Shown: positions 1 through 6,241, counted from the stretch's first letter. The stretch: 7,053 nt of DNA from Anaerolineaceae bacterium (GCA_030620065.1 JAUXFJ010000082.1:1-7053), one strand, 5' to 3'. Program-made: numbers and translations. The notes: a model not told the origin generated them from the sequence alone.

Positions 1-1320
1 CTGCAAAGCGAAACCTTGCGCGGAAGTGAAATTGCCCTGGTAGACCGTGATGCGGAAGCGCTCGAGTTGGTCAGCAGTCTGGCGCAATGGTTAAATACTT
101 CATGGGGAACGGAAAAGACCATCTCTTCATATACACACCATCAGGATGCCTTGCAAGATGCAGACTTTGTCACCAGTGCGATCGAAGTGACACCGCGTGA
201 AGAGCTCTGGCAGAAAGATTACGAGATCACACTAAAATACGGCTTAAGACAGCCTTATGCTGAGAACGGCGGGCCGGGCGGGTTTGCACATGCAGCCAGG
301 AATGTATTACCCGTGCTTGATATCGCCTACGATATGGAAGCGCTGTGCCCGGATGCATGGTTCATCAATTTTACCAACCCGATGCAGCGCATCTGCGCGA
401 CGATCCACCGCTATACACAAATCCAAGTTGTCGGTCTTTGCCATCAACTCGGCGTAGGCTACGCAATGGTCGGAAAGGCACTTGCCAAAGACCTGGGCTT
501 CGATCCTGCTGATGATTTTCTCAGTACACATGCCTCCAAAGAGAACATCATTCCCAAGCATCGCCTCGGTCACCTCAGCTATGAGAATGTCAAGATCCTG
601 GCGGCAGGCTTGAATCACTTCACCTGGATGCTTGAGCTGCGCCACCGTAAGACCGGCGAAGATCTCTATCCCCTATTCCGTCAGAGATGGCAGGAACTTG
701 ACCCCAAATTTGAACCGCTTACGCGGGAAGTCTTCGATGCCTTTGGTTTATTCCCCATCCCCGGGGACGAACACCTGTGCGAATACCTGCCATGGGTCTG
801 CGATCCGGTCACCAAGCCCTGGGAGAAGTACGATATCAGTCTTTATGATTGGAAAGAACGCGCAAACGCCCGCCAGGAAGAATGGGCAAGGATCCATAAA
901 ATCATTTCGAATAGAGAAAACCCCGACCAATTCGCCGGCGCCGAAAGTGAAGGCGCGATTGAAATCATTGAGAACATCCTCACAAATGGCGACCGAATAT
1001 GGGAAGCAGTCAATATTCCGAATGAGTCCTACATCCCCAATTTACCGGAAGGTGCGATCGTTGAATTACCTGGACTGATCAATGCACGCGGCATCACCGG
1101 CCTCCCAGTTGAACCTTTCCCCAGCGGGATTGCAGAACTCTTGTGCCGCGAAATCACAGCCAGTCATCTGTGTGTTGATTCTGTCGTTCATGGTGATCGC
1201 CATCTCGCCCTGCAATGCCTACTTCTGGACCCGATGATCACGGATATTGATATGGCAAAACATATCCTCGAAGATTACCTGAGCACCTACCGGGAACATT
1301 TGCCAACATTCTGGGATTGA
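1..1320 (+). CDS. Glycoside hydrolase family 4 enzyme (alpha-galactosidase/alpha-glucosidase-like), 5' end cut by window
   Basis: GH4 enzymes cleave glycosides in the cytoplasm by an unusual NAD+ and Mn2+ dependent oxidation-elimination route. The reading frame is open to base 1, and the residues before the first in-window start (L-Q-S-E-T) continue the family alignment, so the gene is partial. By comparison with MelA, about 30 N-terminal residues carrying the dinucleotide-binding glycine loop are missing. Counting codons from base 1, visible motifs are GSEIALVD (end of the second Rossmann strand, about 8-15), ENGGPGG (about 88-94), NFTNP (123-127), GLCHQ (145-149, with the metal-binding Cys147), GLNHF (203-207, with the metal-binding His206) and EHLCEYLPW (257-265). 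The C-terminal stretch with IPNLPEGAIVELPG is also typical. The EYLPW block and GLCH context resemble the alpha-galactosidase/alpha-glucosidase/alpha-glucuronidase branch, but I cannot name the substrate. No transporter or other sugar gene is visible; any would lie upstream of the window. Confidence 0.93.
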   Translation: MQSETLRGSEIALVDRDAEALELVSSLAQWLNTSWGTEKTISSYTHHQDALQDADFVTSAIEVTPREELWQKDYEITLKYGLRQPYAENGGPGGFAHAARNVLPVLDIAYDMEALCPDAWFINFTNPMQRICATIHRYTQIQVVGLCHQLGVGYAMVGKALAKDLGFDPADDFLSTHASKENIIPKHRLGHLSYENVKILAAGLNHFTWMLELRHRKTGEDLYPLFRQRWQELDPKFEPLTREVFDAFGLFPIPGDEHLCEYLPWVCDPVTKPWEKYDISLYDWKERANARQEEWARIHKIISNRENPDQFAGAESEGAIEIIENILTNGDRIWEAVNIPNESYIPNLPEGAIVELPGLINARGITGLPVEPFPSGIAELLCREITASHLCVDSVVHGDRHLALQCLLLDPMITDIDMAKHILEDYLSTYREHLPTFWD

Positions 1321-1399
1321 CTCATAAGAATTTATAAACTTAATATCTTTATGCATTATGATTATGCTAATAATCTTGAGAAATATTTAGAACAAATCT

Positions 1400-1404
1400 G
1401 GAGG
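1400..1404 (+). promoter_or_regulatory. Ribosome binding site deciding a TTG start
   Basis: GGAGG lies 5 nt before the TTG at 1410. No ATG or GTG in the same frame has a better-placed site; the nearby GTG at 1414 is in another frame. This supports TTG as the start of the DUF1232 gene. Confidence 0.7.
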
Positions 1405-1409
1405 TACGC

Positions 1410-1730
1410 TTGAGTGACAAACAAATAGAACCCATAAAAGACGCTGATAAAAAAGCGCTCTCTGCTTTTGTAGAACGAATCACCGAACCACTTTCCAAAC
1501 ATGGTTGGCCAGCCTGGCTGGTTTACCTTTTTGCAGCCCTTGGTTTCATCTACATATTGAATCCTACCGCTGGTCTTATCGAATTCATACCCGATAATAT
1601 TCCAGTGATAGGGAACCTTGATGAAGGAGTTGCCTTTATGCTCGTCCTTGCTGGTCTTGTTGAGTTTTTTGAGGGCTGGAAATATCGAAAATCCTCAGAG
1701 AATAAAGACGACACTGGCAAAGAGGAGTAA
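1410..1730 (+). CDS. Small DUF1232 (YkvA-like) membrane protein
   Basis: This 106-residue protein has an uncharged segment at about 34-50, then the DUF1232 signature: YILNP (48-52), FIPDNIPVIG (59-68) and NLDEG (69-73). A second hydrophobic helix follows at about 74-87. The charged ends (Lys/Asp/Glu at 1-30 and 90-106) suggest an integral inner-membrane hairpin with both tails in the cytoplasm. The family signature normally reads P-x-D-x-I-P-D-x-I-P-x-x-G-x-x-D-D. Here the first Asp is replaced (NPTAGLIEFIPD) and the second Asp of the DD pair is Glu, so the match is clear but divergent. The molecular function of DUF1232 is not established. It starts 89 bp after the GH4 stop and has its own strong ribosome site; its lower GC content suggests no functional tie to the GH4 gene. 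A hairpin at 1779-1808 may end its transcript. Confidence 0.78.
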   Translation: MSDKQIEPIKDADKKALSAFVERITEPLSKHGWPAWLVYLFAALGFIYILNPTAGLIEFIPDNIPVIGNLDEGVAFMLVLAGLVEFFEGWKYRKSSENKDDTGKEE

Positions 1731-1778
1731 CTCGTCTCTCTAAATCACATCTTTCTCCCTCCCCTTAATCTGCCATTG

Positions 1779-1808
1779 AGCCTGTAAATAAAGACCCCCT
1801 TACAGGCT
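1779..1808 (+). terminator. Hairpin downstream of the DUF1232 gene, possible terminator
   Basis: AGCCTGTAA (1779-1787) pairs perfectly with TTACAGGCT (1800-1808) around a 12-nt loop ending in CCCCC. The bases that follow (TATTGTCTTTG) are only moderately T-rich, so Rho-independent termination would be weak. AAAGAC in the loop (1790-1795) is also complementary to GTCTTT at 1813-1818, so a pseudoknot is possible. Confidence 0.45.
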
Positions 1809-1824
1809 TATTGTCTTTGTAATA

Positions 1825-1866
1825 GTCAATCCTTTTTTTACATTCGCTATTATTTTATGGATTGAC
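1825..1866. repeat. Inverted repeat overlapping the -35 element of the cold-shock gene
   Basis: GTCAATCC (1825-1832) and GGATTGAC (1859-1866) are perfect 8-bp inverted copies separated by 26 bp. The right arm covers most of the proposed -35 hexamer. The arms start 34 bp apart, about three helical turns. GTCAATC recurs at 1967-1973, in the leader close to the ribosome site. It could be an operator or merely chance in AT-rich DNA. Confidence 0.4.
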
Positions 1867-1890
1867 GAATAATAATTATCGTAGTATAAA
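1862..1890 (+). promoter_or_regulatory. Sigma70-type promoter of the cold-shock gene
   Basis: TTGACG (1862-1867) and TATAAA (1885-1890) each match five of six consensus bases and are separated by exactly 17 bp. Transcription would begin near 1897, giving a leader of about 107 nt before the cold-shock start codon. This is the best promoter match I found in the window. Confidence 0.6.
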
Positions 1891-1987
1891 CAACAATAGT
1901 TAGCAGAAGTTCTAAGGGAAAAATAGCTCGTTTTGTTCTGATCTTGGACCTCTCGCATAACAAATTGTCAATCGGTTTTATTTATTT

Positions 1988-1993
1988 AGGAGG
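1988..1993 (+). promoter_or_regulatory. Ribosome binding site of the cold-shock gene
   Basis: AGGAGG is a full-strength Shine-Dalgarno sequence, but it lies 11 nt from the ATG at 2005, slightly further than usual. CCTCT at 1949-1953 could pair with GGAGG at 1989-1993 (one G-U pair), which would mask it. This is an inference from complementarity only. Confidence 0.6.
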
Positions 1994-2004
1994 ATTCAAA
2001 GATC

Positions 2005-2220
2005 ATGGAAGAACGAGAACTTGGGACTGTTAAATGGTTCAACGGTGAGAAGGGCTACGGTTTCATTGCCCTAAATTCCGGTGAGAAAGATGTGTTTGTC
2101 CATTTCAGTGCCCTCAGTGGAGACGGCTTTCGAACGTTAAGAGAAGGTCAGGTTGTTGAATTTCTTGTCGTGCAAGGTGACAAAGGTCCCCAGGCACAAG
2201 ATGTCAAAGTTATTGAATAA
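2005..2220 (+). CDS. csp: Cold-shock domain protein (CspA family)
   Basis: This is a complete single-domain cold-shock protein of 71 residues, the usual family length being 65-75. It folds as a five-stranded OB barrel in the cytoplasm and binds single-stranded RNA or DNA. In E. coli and Bacillus such proteins act as RNA chaperones that melt structured mRNA. The nucleic-acid-binding motifs are intact: GTVKWFN (7-13), RNP1 KGYGFI (16-21) and RNP2 VFVHF (30-34), with the conserved Trp11, Phe20, Phe31, His33 and Phe34. The ATG follows AGGAGG and a likely sigma70 promoter, so it is probably transcribed alone with a leader of about 107 nt. A strong hairpin just after the stop ends the message. Cold induction cannot be read from the sequence; many family members are constitutive. 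Confidence 0.96.
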   Translation: MEERELGTVKWFNGEKGYGFIALNSGEKDVFVHFSALSGDGFRTLREGQVVEFLVVQGDKGPQAQDVKVIE

Positions 2221-2235
2221 CTAATTCATTGACAG

Positions 2236-2272
2236 AAACACGATGCGTTCAAACCGCATCGTGTTTTTATTT
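2236..2272. terminator. Strong hairpin terminator between convergent genes, mainly for the cold-shock gene
   Basis: A perfect 12-bp stem, AAACACGATGCG (2236-2247) with CGCATCGTGTTT (2255-2266), closes a 7-nt loop. On the plus strand it runs into GTTTTTATTT, a good intrinsic terminator 15 nt after the cold-shock stop. On the minus strand the same stem ends in TTTCTGTC, a weaker tail, so it may also end the lipoprotein/phosphoesterase transcript arriving from the right. Confidence 0.85.
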
Positions 2273-2315
2273 AAGGTCGCACATCGAGTTGGTACTATAT
2301 GCTGGTTCAGCCTTC

Positions 2316-3041
2316 TTATAAGCCGTTTCGCAGCCTAAGGGCGTGGTTTGATGGAAGACCGGCTCGGATGATACGCTCCCGGACTTCCATGTAATCATAA
2401 GCCACCCGTCGAAACTCCCATATGTCATCATCGCTATCATAAATCAAATATGAAGCGCGCGGGTCATGGTCGCGCGGCTGTCCTACCGAGCCGGGATTGA
2501 TAATGGCTCTATACTTGATTTTAAAGGACTCCCCAGGTAAATGGAAGCAAAGCTTAACCTCACCGGTGTCATCTTCGGTAAATAGACAAGGGATGTGTGT
2601 GTGGCCGACCAAGCATATTTGAGTTTCGAAGGCATTGAAATTCTGCTTTGCCAAGCGCACATCCATGATATATTCCCACACGGGATTGCGCGGGCTGCCG
2701 TGGGCTAATGTGATATTGCCAAAGGTTTTTTTCTCGTCAAGTCTTTCAAGGAAACGTTTATGCCCTGGTTCCAGAACGTTCGTTAACCATTTCAACGAAA
2801 CCTGCGCTTCATAATTGAACGCCCGAACATTAATCTTCCCAAGAGCAGCCGCATCGTGATTACCCAGAATGCACTGTAAACCTGCTAAACCTTTTACTCG
2901 ATCAATGCATTCATTTGGGTTTGGCCCATATCCAACCAAATCACCCAAACACCAAACCTGATCATATGAACCAGCATCTTTCAATACTGTGTCTAAAGCA
3001 ATAATATTTGAGTGGATATCAGATAAGACAAGAACTCTCAT
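2316..3041 (-). CDS. Calcineurin-like metallophosphoesterase (YfcE/MJ0936-like)
   Basis: This 241-residue soluble enzyme carries the full di-metal phosphoesterase motif set. The motifs are DIH (Asp8, His10), GDLVGYG (33-39, Asp34), GNHD (60-63), AHGSP with His114, and GHTH (146-149), followed by the NPGSVGQPRD strand typical of the small YfcE/MJ0936 group. Such proteins hydrolyse phosphodiesters or phosphomonoesters using Mn2+, Fe or Ni; the substrate here is unknown. The frame extends 13 codons further upstream, to 3080, but that would overlap the preceding gene. The start MRVLVLSDIH at 3041 begins directly with the first beta strand and has AGGA 5 nt upstream. It lies 7 bp after the lipoprotein stop, so the two are surely co-transcribed and perhaps translationally coupled. 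No signal peptide is present, so it acts in the cytoplasm whereas its partner is exported. Confidence 0.92.
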   Translation of the reverse strand: MRVLVLSDIHSNIIALDTVLKDAGSYDQVWCLGDLVGYGPNPNECIDRVKGLAGLQCILGNHDAAALGKINVRAFNYEAQVSLKWLTNVLEPGHKRFLERLDEKKTFGNITLAHGSPRNPVWEYIMDVRLAKQNFNAFETQICLVGHTHIPCLFTEDDTGEVKLCFHLPGESFKIKYRAIINPGSVGQPRDHDPRASYLIYDSDDDIWEFRRVAYDYMEVRERIIRAGLPSNHALRLRNGL

Positions 3042-3046
3042 TTCTA

Positions 3047-3050
3047 TCCT
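3047..3050 (-). promoter_or_regulatory. Ribosome binding site of the metallophosphoesterase, overlapping the upstream stop codon
   Basis: AGGA on the minus strand overlaps the TAG stop of the lipoprotein gene and sits 5 nt before the ATG at 3041. This spacing favours the internal ATG over the longer frame beginning at 3080, and suggests translational coupling. Confidence 0.55.
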
Positions 3051-4272
3051 ATTGCATATAGAAATTAAAGTCCCAAACATCTTCTGTTTGGACCGCTGAG
3101 GAGATCATGCTCATCAACACCATCCAGGTGTTGCCGGGCTTAAGAGGAAATATCTCTCCATTCTGATCAAGAAACTGGATAGGTGCATCAGTGTCCGCTG
3201 TCCGCCAATAGACATCATAGGCTTGTCCATCGCGAAAGATGACAGCGCGTTGACTAGTTCTATTATCCCAAATTCCAATATCATGCAACGTTGGTGCATA
3301 TTCAGTATAGTAAGCAAACAAGATGATCACATTGGAGAAAGCTAGTTGTTCATCTGTGAGGCGGTCTACCAAGGGGATCATGGTCACATTCTCAGCAACG
3401 TCTGCCTCTTCAATCCAACGCAGATATTTCCCTGAATCAGGGTCATATACCCATTCGCCGCGGTCAAGTATATTAAAGATCACATTGACATGATTGGCTT
3501 CAACCCCATTTGCCGGTGCAGCGGGATCAAACCGCATGCCATCCAGCATAGGTCGTGAATTATCCACACCGCGGGCTCCAGCCAATTGACTGAGTGCATC
3601 CGAGTCAGCAAAGATACTGGTAACAGTATTATCACCATTATCACAGATCGCCGGGCAGGTATTTTCCGTGCCTGTGATCGCCCTGTTTCCCAATAAGGAA
3701 GTAATTTCGCTATAAACTCTTGAATCCGCGCCTTTGAAACCTAAGATACCTTCATACATCAAGGTCAGCTGTGGGTCAACCAAACGGCCCGAGCGCACAG
3801 GGCCAATCTGGAGTGCATCCTGCCCATAATACAATCCAATGAAACGATTTATTCCTTCACCAATATAATATTCAAATACAATATCGGCGAATGAAAGACC
3901 AGCATGGGGTCTGCCAGAGGCCGGGAAATTAGCCACTTTAACAAGAACTGGCCGGCGGTTCAACAACTCTGGATCTTCCACGATTAACCCGGTTAATGGA
4001 TTGACATCTTTTGGAAAGTCACTTGGTCCGCTGGGGCCTACCGTCGGTATCGGTACGGGCGTAGATTTTTCAGTTGGCGTTGGCGGTATCGCTGTAGATA
4101 TTTGAGAAGGTTCTGGTGTAGCATCCGGTGGCATAGCAGTTAAGGTTTCTGCAACTGCTGTCTGTCTTAATGCCTCAGCAGAAGGAGCTGGTGCACATGC
4201 TGACAGCACTAATGTAAACACCAAGATAGTAGTTACTAGTATCAAGGAATGACAAGATTTCATAGATTTCAT
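3049..4272 (-). CDS. DUF3048 (YerB-like) lipoprotein
   Basis: This is an exported lipoprotein of 407 residues from the chosen ATG. The N-terminus has Lys and His, a hydrophobic core (LILVTTILVFTLVL) and a lipobox L-S-A-C with Cys26 as the predicted lipidation site. A Thr/Pro-rich linker follows at about 27-88 and presumably holds the folded part away from the membrane. The DUF3048 domain starts at NPLTGL (about 91-96) and shows RRPVLVKV, the block GLSFADIVFEYY, and IGPVRSGR. The second half fits the DUF3048 C-terminal domain, including a W-x-D-N and a YWR segment. A CPAIC cysteine pair could form a disulfide outside the cell. The start is uncertain: GTG at 4281 and ATGs at 4272 and 4263 lie in a 9-bp tandem repeat, and GAGG at 4284-4281 suits 4272 best. 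The family's function is unknown; Bacillus YerB is the named relative. It shares an operon with the phosphoesterase. Confidence 0.9.
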   Translation of the reverse strand: MKSMKSCHSLILVTTILVFTLVLSACAPAPSAEALRQTAVAETLTAMPPDATPEPSQISTAIPPTPTEKSTPVPIPTVGPSGPSDFPKDVNPLTGLIVEDPELLNRRPVLVKVANFPASGRPHAGLSFADIVFEYYIGEGINRFIGLYYGQDALQIGPVRSGRLVDPQLTLMYEGILGFKGADSRVYSEITSLLGNRAITGTENTCPAICDNGDNTVTSIFADSDALSQLAGARGVDNSRPMLDGMRFDPAAPANGVEANHVNVIFNILDRGEWVYDPDSGKYLRWIEEADVAENVTMIPLVDRLTDEQLAFSNVIILFAYYTEYAPTLHDIGIWDNRTSQRAVIFRDGQAYDVYWRTADTDAPIQFLDQNGEIFPLKPGNTWMVLMSMISSAVQTEDVWDFNFYMQ

Positions 4273-4280
4273 AGATTTCA
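4255..4280 (-). repeat. 9-bp tandem repeat (2.9 copies) forming the start region of the lipoprotein gene
   Basis: On the minus strand the unit TGAAATCTA occurs twice, followed by TGAAATCT. Each unit encodes Met-Lys-Ser in frame, giving three stacked candidate starts, one GTG and two ATG. The unit is a multiple of three, so gain or loss of copies would keep the frame. It would change the N-terminal length of the signal peptide and the distance between ribosome site and start. Confidence 0.85.
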
Positions 4281-4284
4281 CCTC
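4281..4284 (-). promoter_or_regulatory. Ribosome binding site deciding the lipoprotein start
   Basis: GAGG on the minus strand lies 8 nt before the ATG at 4272. It overlaps the first base of the GTG at 4281, which it therefore cannot serve, and is 17 nt from the ATG at 4263. Spacing therefore favours 4272. Confidence 0.6.
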
Positions 4285-4294
4285 GCTGGAGTAA

Positions 4295-4309
4295 ATTTTA
4301 CCCTAAAAT
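4295..4309. repeat. Short palindrome upstream of the lipoprotein gene
   Basis: ATTTTA-CCC-TAAAAT is a perfect 6-bp inverted repeat with a 3-bp centre, 10 bp upstream of the lipoprotein ribosome site. The minus-strand TAAAAT at 4300-4295 resembles a -10 element, but no acceptable -35 lies 16-18 bp upstream. It may be an operator or chance. Confidence 0.3.
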
Positions 4310-4358
4310 GTGCCAGCCCCCTGCTGCACACATGTTAATTGAATCGCGGGAAGCTGGC
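4305..4358 (-). terminator. Possible terminator of the methionine operon
   Basis: On the minus strand, 23 nt after the fusion gene's stop, GCCAGC (4358-4353) pairs with GCTGGC (4317-4312). The stem can extend by CCC/GGG after a 2-nt bulge and is followed by ACATTTTAG. The loop is long and the T tract short, so this is a weak candidate. The spacing between the two minus-strand units is what makes termination plausible. Confidence 0.35.
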
Positions 4359-4381
4359 GGCTACTAATTTTCATCATTTGT

Positions 4382-6241
4382 CTATTTTATAATTTCAATG
4401 ATATCCGCAACCACATCATAACGATTAAATTGAGGCATAAGATAGATACCCTGCACTAATTTCCGCAGCTTCACGACAAGCTCAATAGCGATCTGTGCCC
4501 CTTCCGCAGCAGCTTGTTCCCCAGCTTCGTCCATACGAGTTTGGATCTCATCGGGAATAGAAATACCAGGCACCTCGTTATGCAAGAAGCGCGCATGCCT
4601 GATTGTTACCAATGGCATAATACCTGCTAAAATCGGTACCTTGATCGCACCATACACGGCTTGATAAGCCTCAATGAATGCTTCAGCGCGTTGAGGGTCA
4701 AAGATTGGCTGTGTGAGGAAAAAATCCACACCTGACTCAACCTTGCGGTGCATAAGCTTTACCTCACGTTCAAGGTTTGATGAACATAAATTTAATGCCC
4801 CGCCCACAAAGAAAGAGGTTGGCTGACCAATATTTCCACCAGAATGATCATACCCGGCATTAAAGCCCTCTTTGATCAATTTAATCAAACCCGTAGGAAC
4901 AAGGTCGTAATTATCCATCGCATCCGGATAATCGCCGATGGCTGTAGGATCGCCCATCACTACAAATACATTCCTGACCCCCAATGCATGTGCTGCTAAA
5001 AGGTCACCTTGCACCCGCAGCAGGTTCCTGCCGCGGGTCGGAAAATGTAATGTCGTTTCTACGTTAAATTGACTTTGGATAAGATGGCAAACTGCCCAAG
5101 GACTCATACGCATGCGTGCCATCGGGCTGTCTGCTACGTCTATCACATCAGCGCCAGCATCAGCAAGAAGACTCGCACCCGCCAATAATTTATGCGTTGA
5201 AAACCCACGCGGGGGGTCCATCTCAACTGCAATAACAAATTTGCCCTCTGAAATTTTTTCCGCGAAGCGAGATTTCTCATCTGCAAGTGCTTGTTCTTCA
5301 AAAGGAATCACCTCACGTACTGAAATATCACTCATAGCTGAATTCTCAGGAGCGTTATCAACCGCCTGGCGTAATACTGTGATATGACTGGGAGTCGTTC
5401 CGCAACAGCCGCCAATCACGCGTGCACCAGCATTCCAAAACGCCAAAGCATAATCCTTAAAGTATTCTGGACCAGCAGGATACATGATCCTGCCGCCCAC
5501 CTGTTCTGGAAATCCAGCATTGGGCATGACCGAGAAGCGCGCCGCAGGTACCGCATGCTGCATACGTCGTAAAATTTGCAATAATTGGTCTGGGCCACCG
5601 GAACAATTAACGCCAATCACATCTGCACCAAAGTCAGACAAAGACTTTGCCACCTTCACCGGCGGGTCTCCCAGCATTGTTCGCCCATCACGGGGAAATG
5701 TCATCGAAGCGATGATTGGTAATTCAGGTGCTACATTTCTGGCTGCCGATATAGCTTCACGCAGCATATAAAGATCCGTCATCGTTTCGATCAAGAGCAC
5801 ATCCACACCCTCAGATGCCAGGGCTTTGATCTGCTCCTCATAGATCTGTCTTGCTGCGTCGGGCTGCACCCTTCCAAAAGGCGCCAGCGGTACACCCAGA
5901 GGACCAATGTCCCCAGCGATCATTACATCTTTAAACGACGCCAAGACCACACGTTTGGCAAGGTTTACAGCAGTTTGATTTATCTCGACAACTTTGTTGC
6001 CCAGTTTATGCCGCTCTAATTTGACTCGATTGGCGCCAAAGGTATTCGTCTTGATCAATTCAGCGCCGGCTTGAATATATTCGTTATGGATTTCGGCAAC
6101 AAGTGCGGGTTGCTCAAGGTTCAGAAGATCAAAACAATGCTCAAAAGTAATGCCGCGTTCATGCAGCAAAGTTCCCATCGCTCCATCCGTGATCAATGGT
6201 TTCTTCTGGTTATCCAAACGATCAATAAATTTACTTTTCAT
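4382..6241 (-). CDS. Bifunctional homocysteine S-methyltransferase / 5,10-methylenetetrahydrofolate reductase
   Basis: This 619-residue fusion resembles Bacillus YitJ. The N-terminal Hcy-binding barrel (about 1-295) transfers a methyl group to homocysteine. It shows DGAMGT (19-24), TNTFGAN (65-71), GVNCSGG (210-216) and GGCCGTTP (277-284), with Cys213, Cys279 and Cys280 as the zinc ligands. A linker of about 35 residues leads to the MTHFR barrel (about 334-619), which reduces methylene-THF to methyl-THF on FAD. Motifs there are VEMDPPRG with the likely catalytic Glu340, FPTRGRNLLRVQGD (400-413), MGDPT (429-433) and TQPIFD (510-515). The ATG at 6241 has AGAGG 10 nt upstream. It starts 38 bp after the MetH-domain gene, in one operon, so the product can feed methyl-THF directly to methionine synthesis. 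No folate-binding or cobalamin-binding module is present, so the Hcy domain either uses another methyl donor or works with a partner protein. Confidence 0.95.
   Translation of the reverse strand: MKSKFIDRLDNQKKPLITDGAMGTLLHERGITFEHCFDLLNLEQPALVAEIHNEYIQAGAELIKTNTFGANRVKLERHKLGNKVVEINQTAVNLAKRVVLASFKDVMIAGDIGPLGVPLAPFGRVQPDAARQIYEEQIKALASEGVDVLLIETMTDLYMLREAISAARNVAPELPIIASMTFPRDGRTMLGDPPVKVAKSLSDFGADVIGVNCSGGPDQLLQILRRMQHAVPAARFSVMPNAGFPEQVGGRIMYPAGPEYFKDYALAFWNAGARVIGGCCGTTPSHITVLRQAVDNAPENSAMSDISVREVIPFEEQALADEKSRFAEKISEGKFVIAVEMDPPRGFSTHKLLAGASLLADAGADVIDVADSPMARMRMSPWAVCHLIQSQFNVETTLHFPTRGRNLLRVQGDLLAAHALGVRNVFVVMGDPTAIGDYPDAMDNYDLVPTGLIKLIKEGFNAGYDHSGGNIGQPTSFFVGGALNLCSSNLEREVKLMHRKVESGVDFFLTQPIFDPQRAEAFIEAYQAVYGAIKVPILAGIMPLVTIRHARFLHNEVPGISIPDEIQTRMDEAGEQAAAEGAQIAIELVVKLRKLVQGIYLMPQFNRYDVVADIIEIIK

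Noticed and set aside
307..645. A 112-codon open frame on the minus strand inside the GH4 gene
   Set aside because: It is antisense to a gene with clear family motifs, shows no recognisable domain and has no ribosome site worth noting.
632..1078. A 148-codon plus-strand frame overlapping the GH4 gene
   Set aside because: It is a shifted-frame shadow of the conserved GH4 C-terminal half; its translation is rich in Ser, Pro and Arg and has no domain character.
1340..1368. A promoter for the DUF1232 gene (TTAATA-N17-TATGCT)
   Set aside because: Each hexamer matches only four of six consensus bases in AT-rich DNA, where such matches are common by chance.
1731..2004. A hidden small gene or tRNA in the 274-bp gap before the cold-shock gene
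   Set aside because: I found no open frame with a ribosome site and no cloverleaf-like pattern; the gap is explained by a hairpin, a promoter and a leader.
3042..3080. A longer N-terminus for the metallophosphoesterase starting at 3080
   Set aside because: It would overlap the lipoprotein gene by 32 bases and add residues before the first beta strand that the family lacks; the ATG at 3041 has its own AGGA.
5112..5771. Several plus-strand open frames opposite the methyltransferase/MTHFR gene
   Set aside because: All lie antisense to a continuous, motif-rich coding sequence and show no protein-family features.
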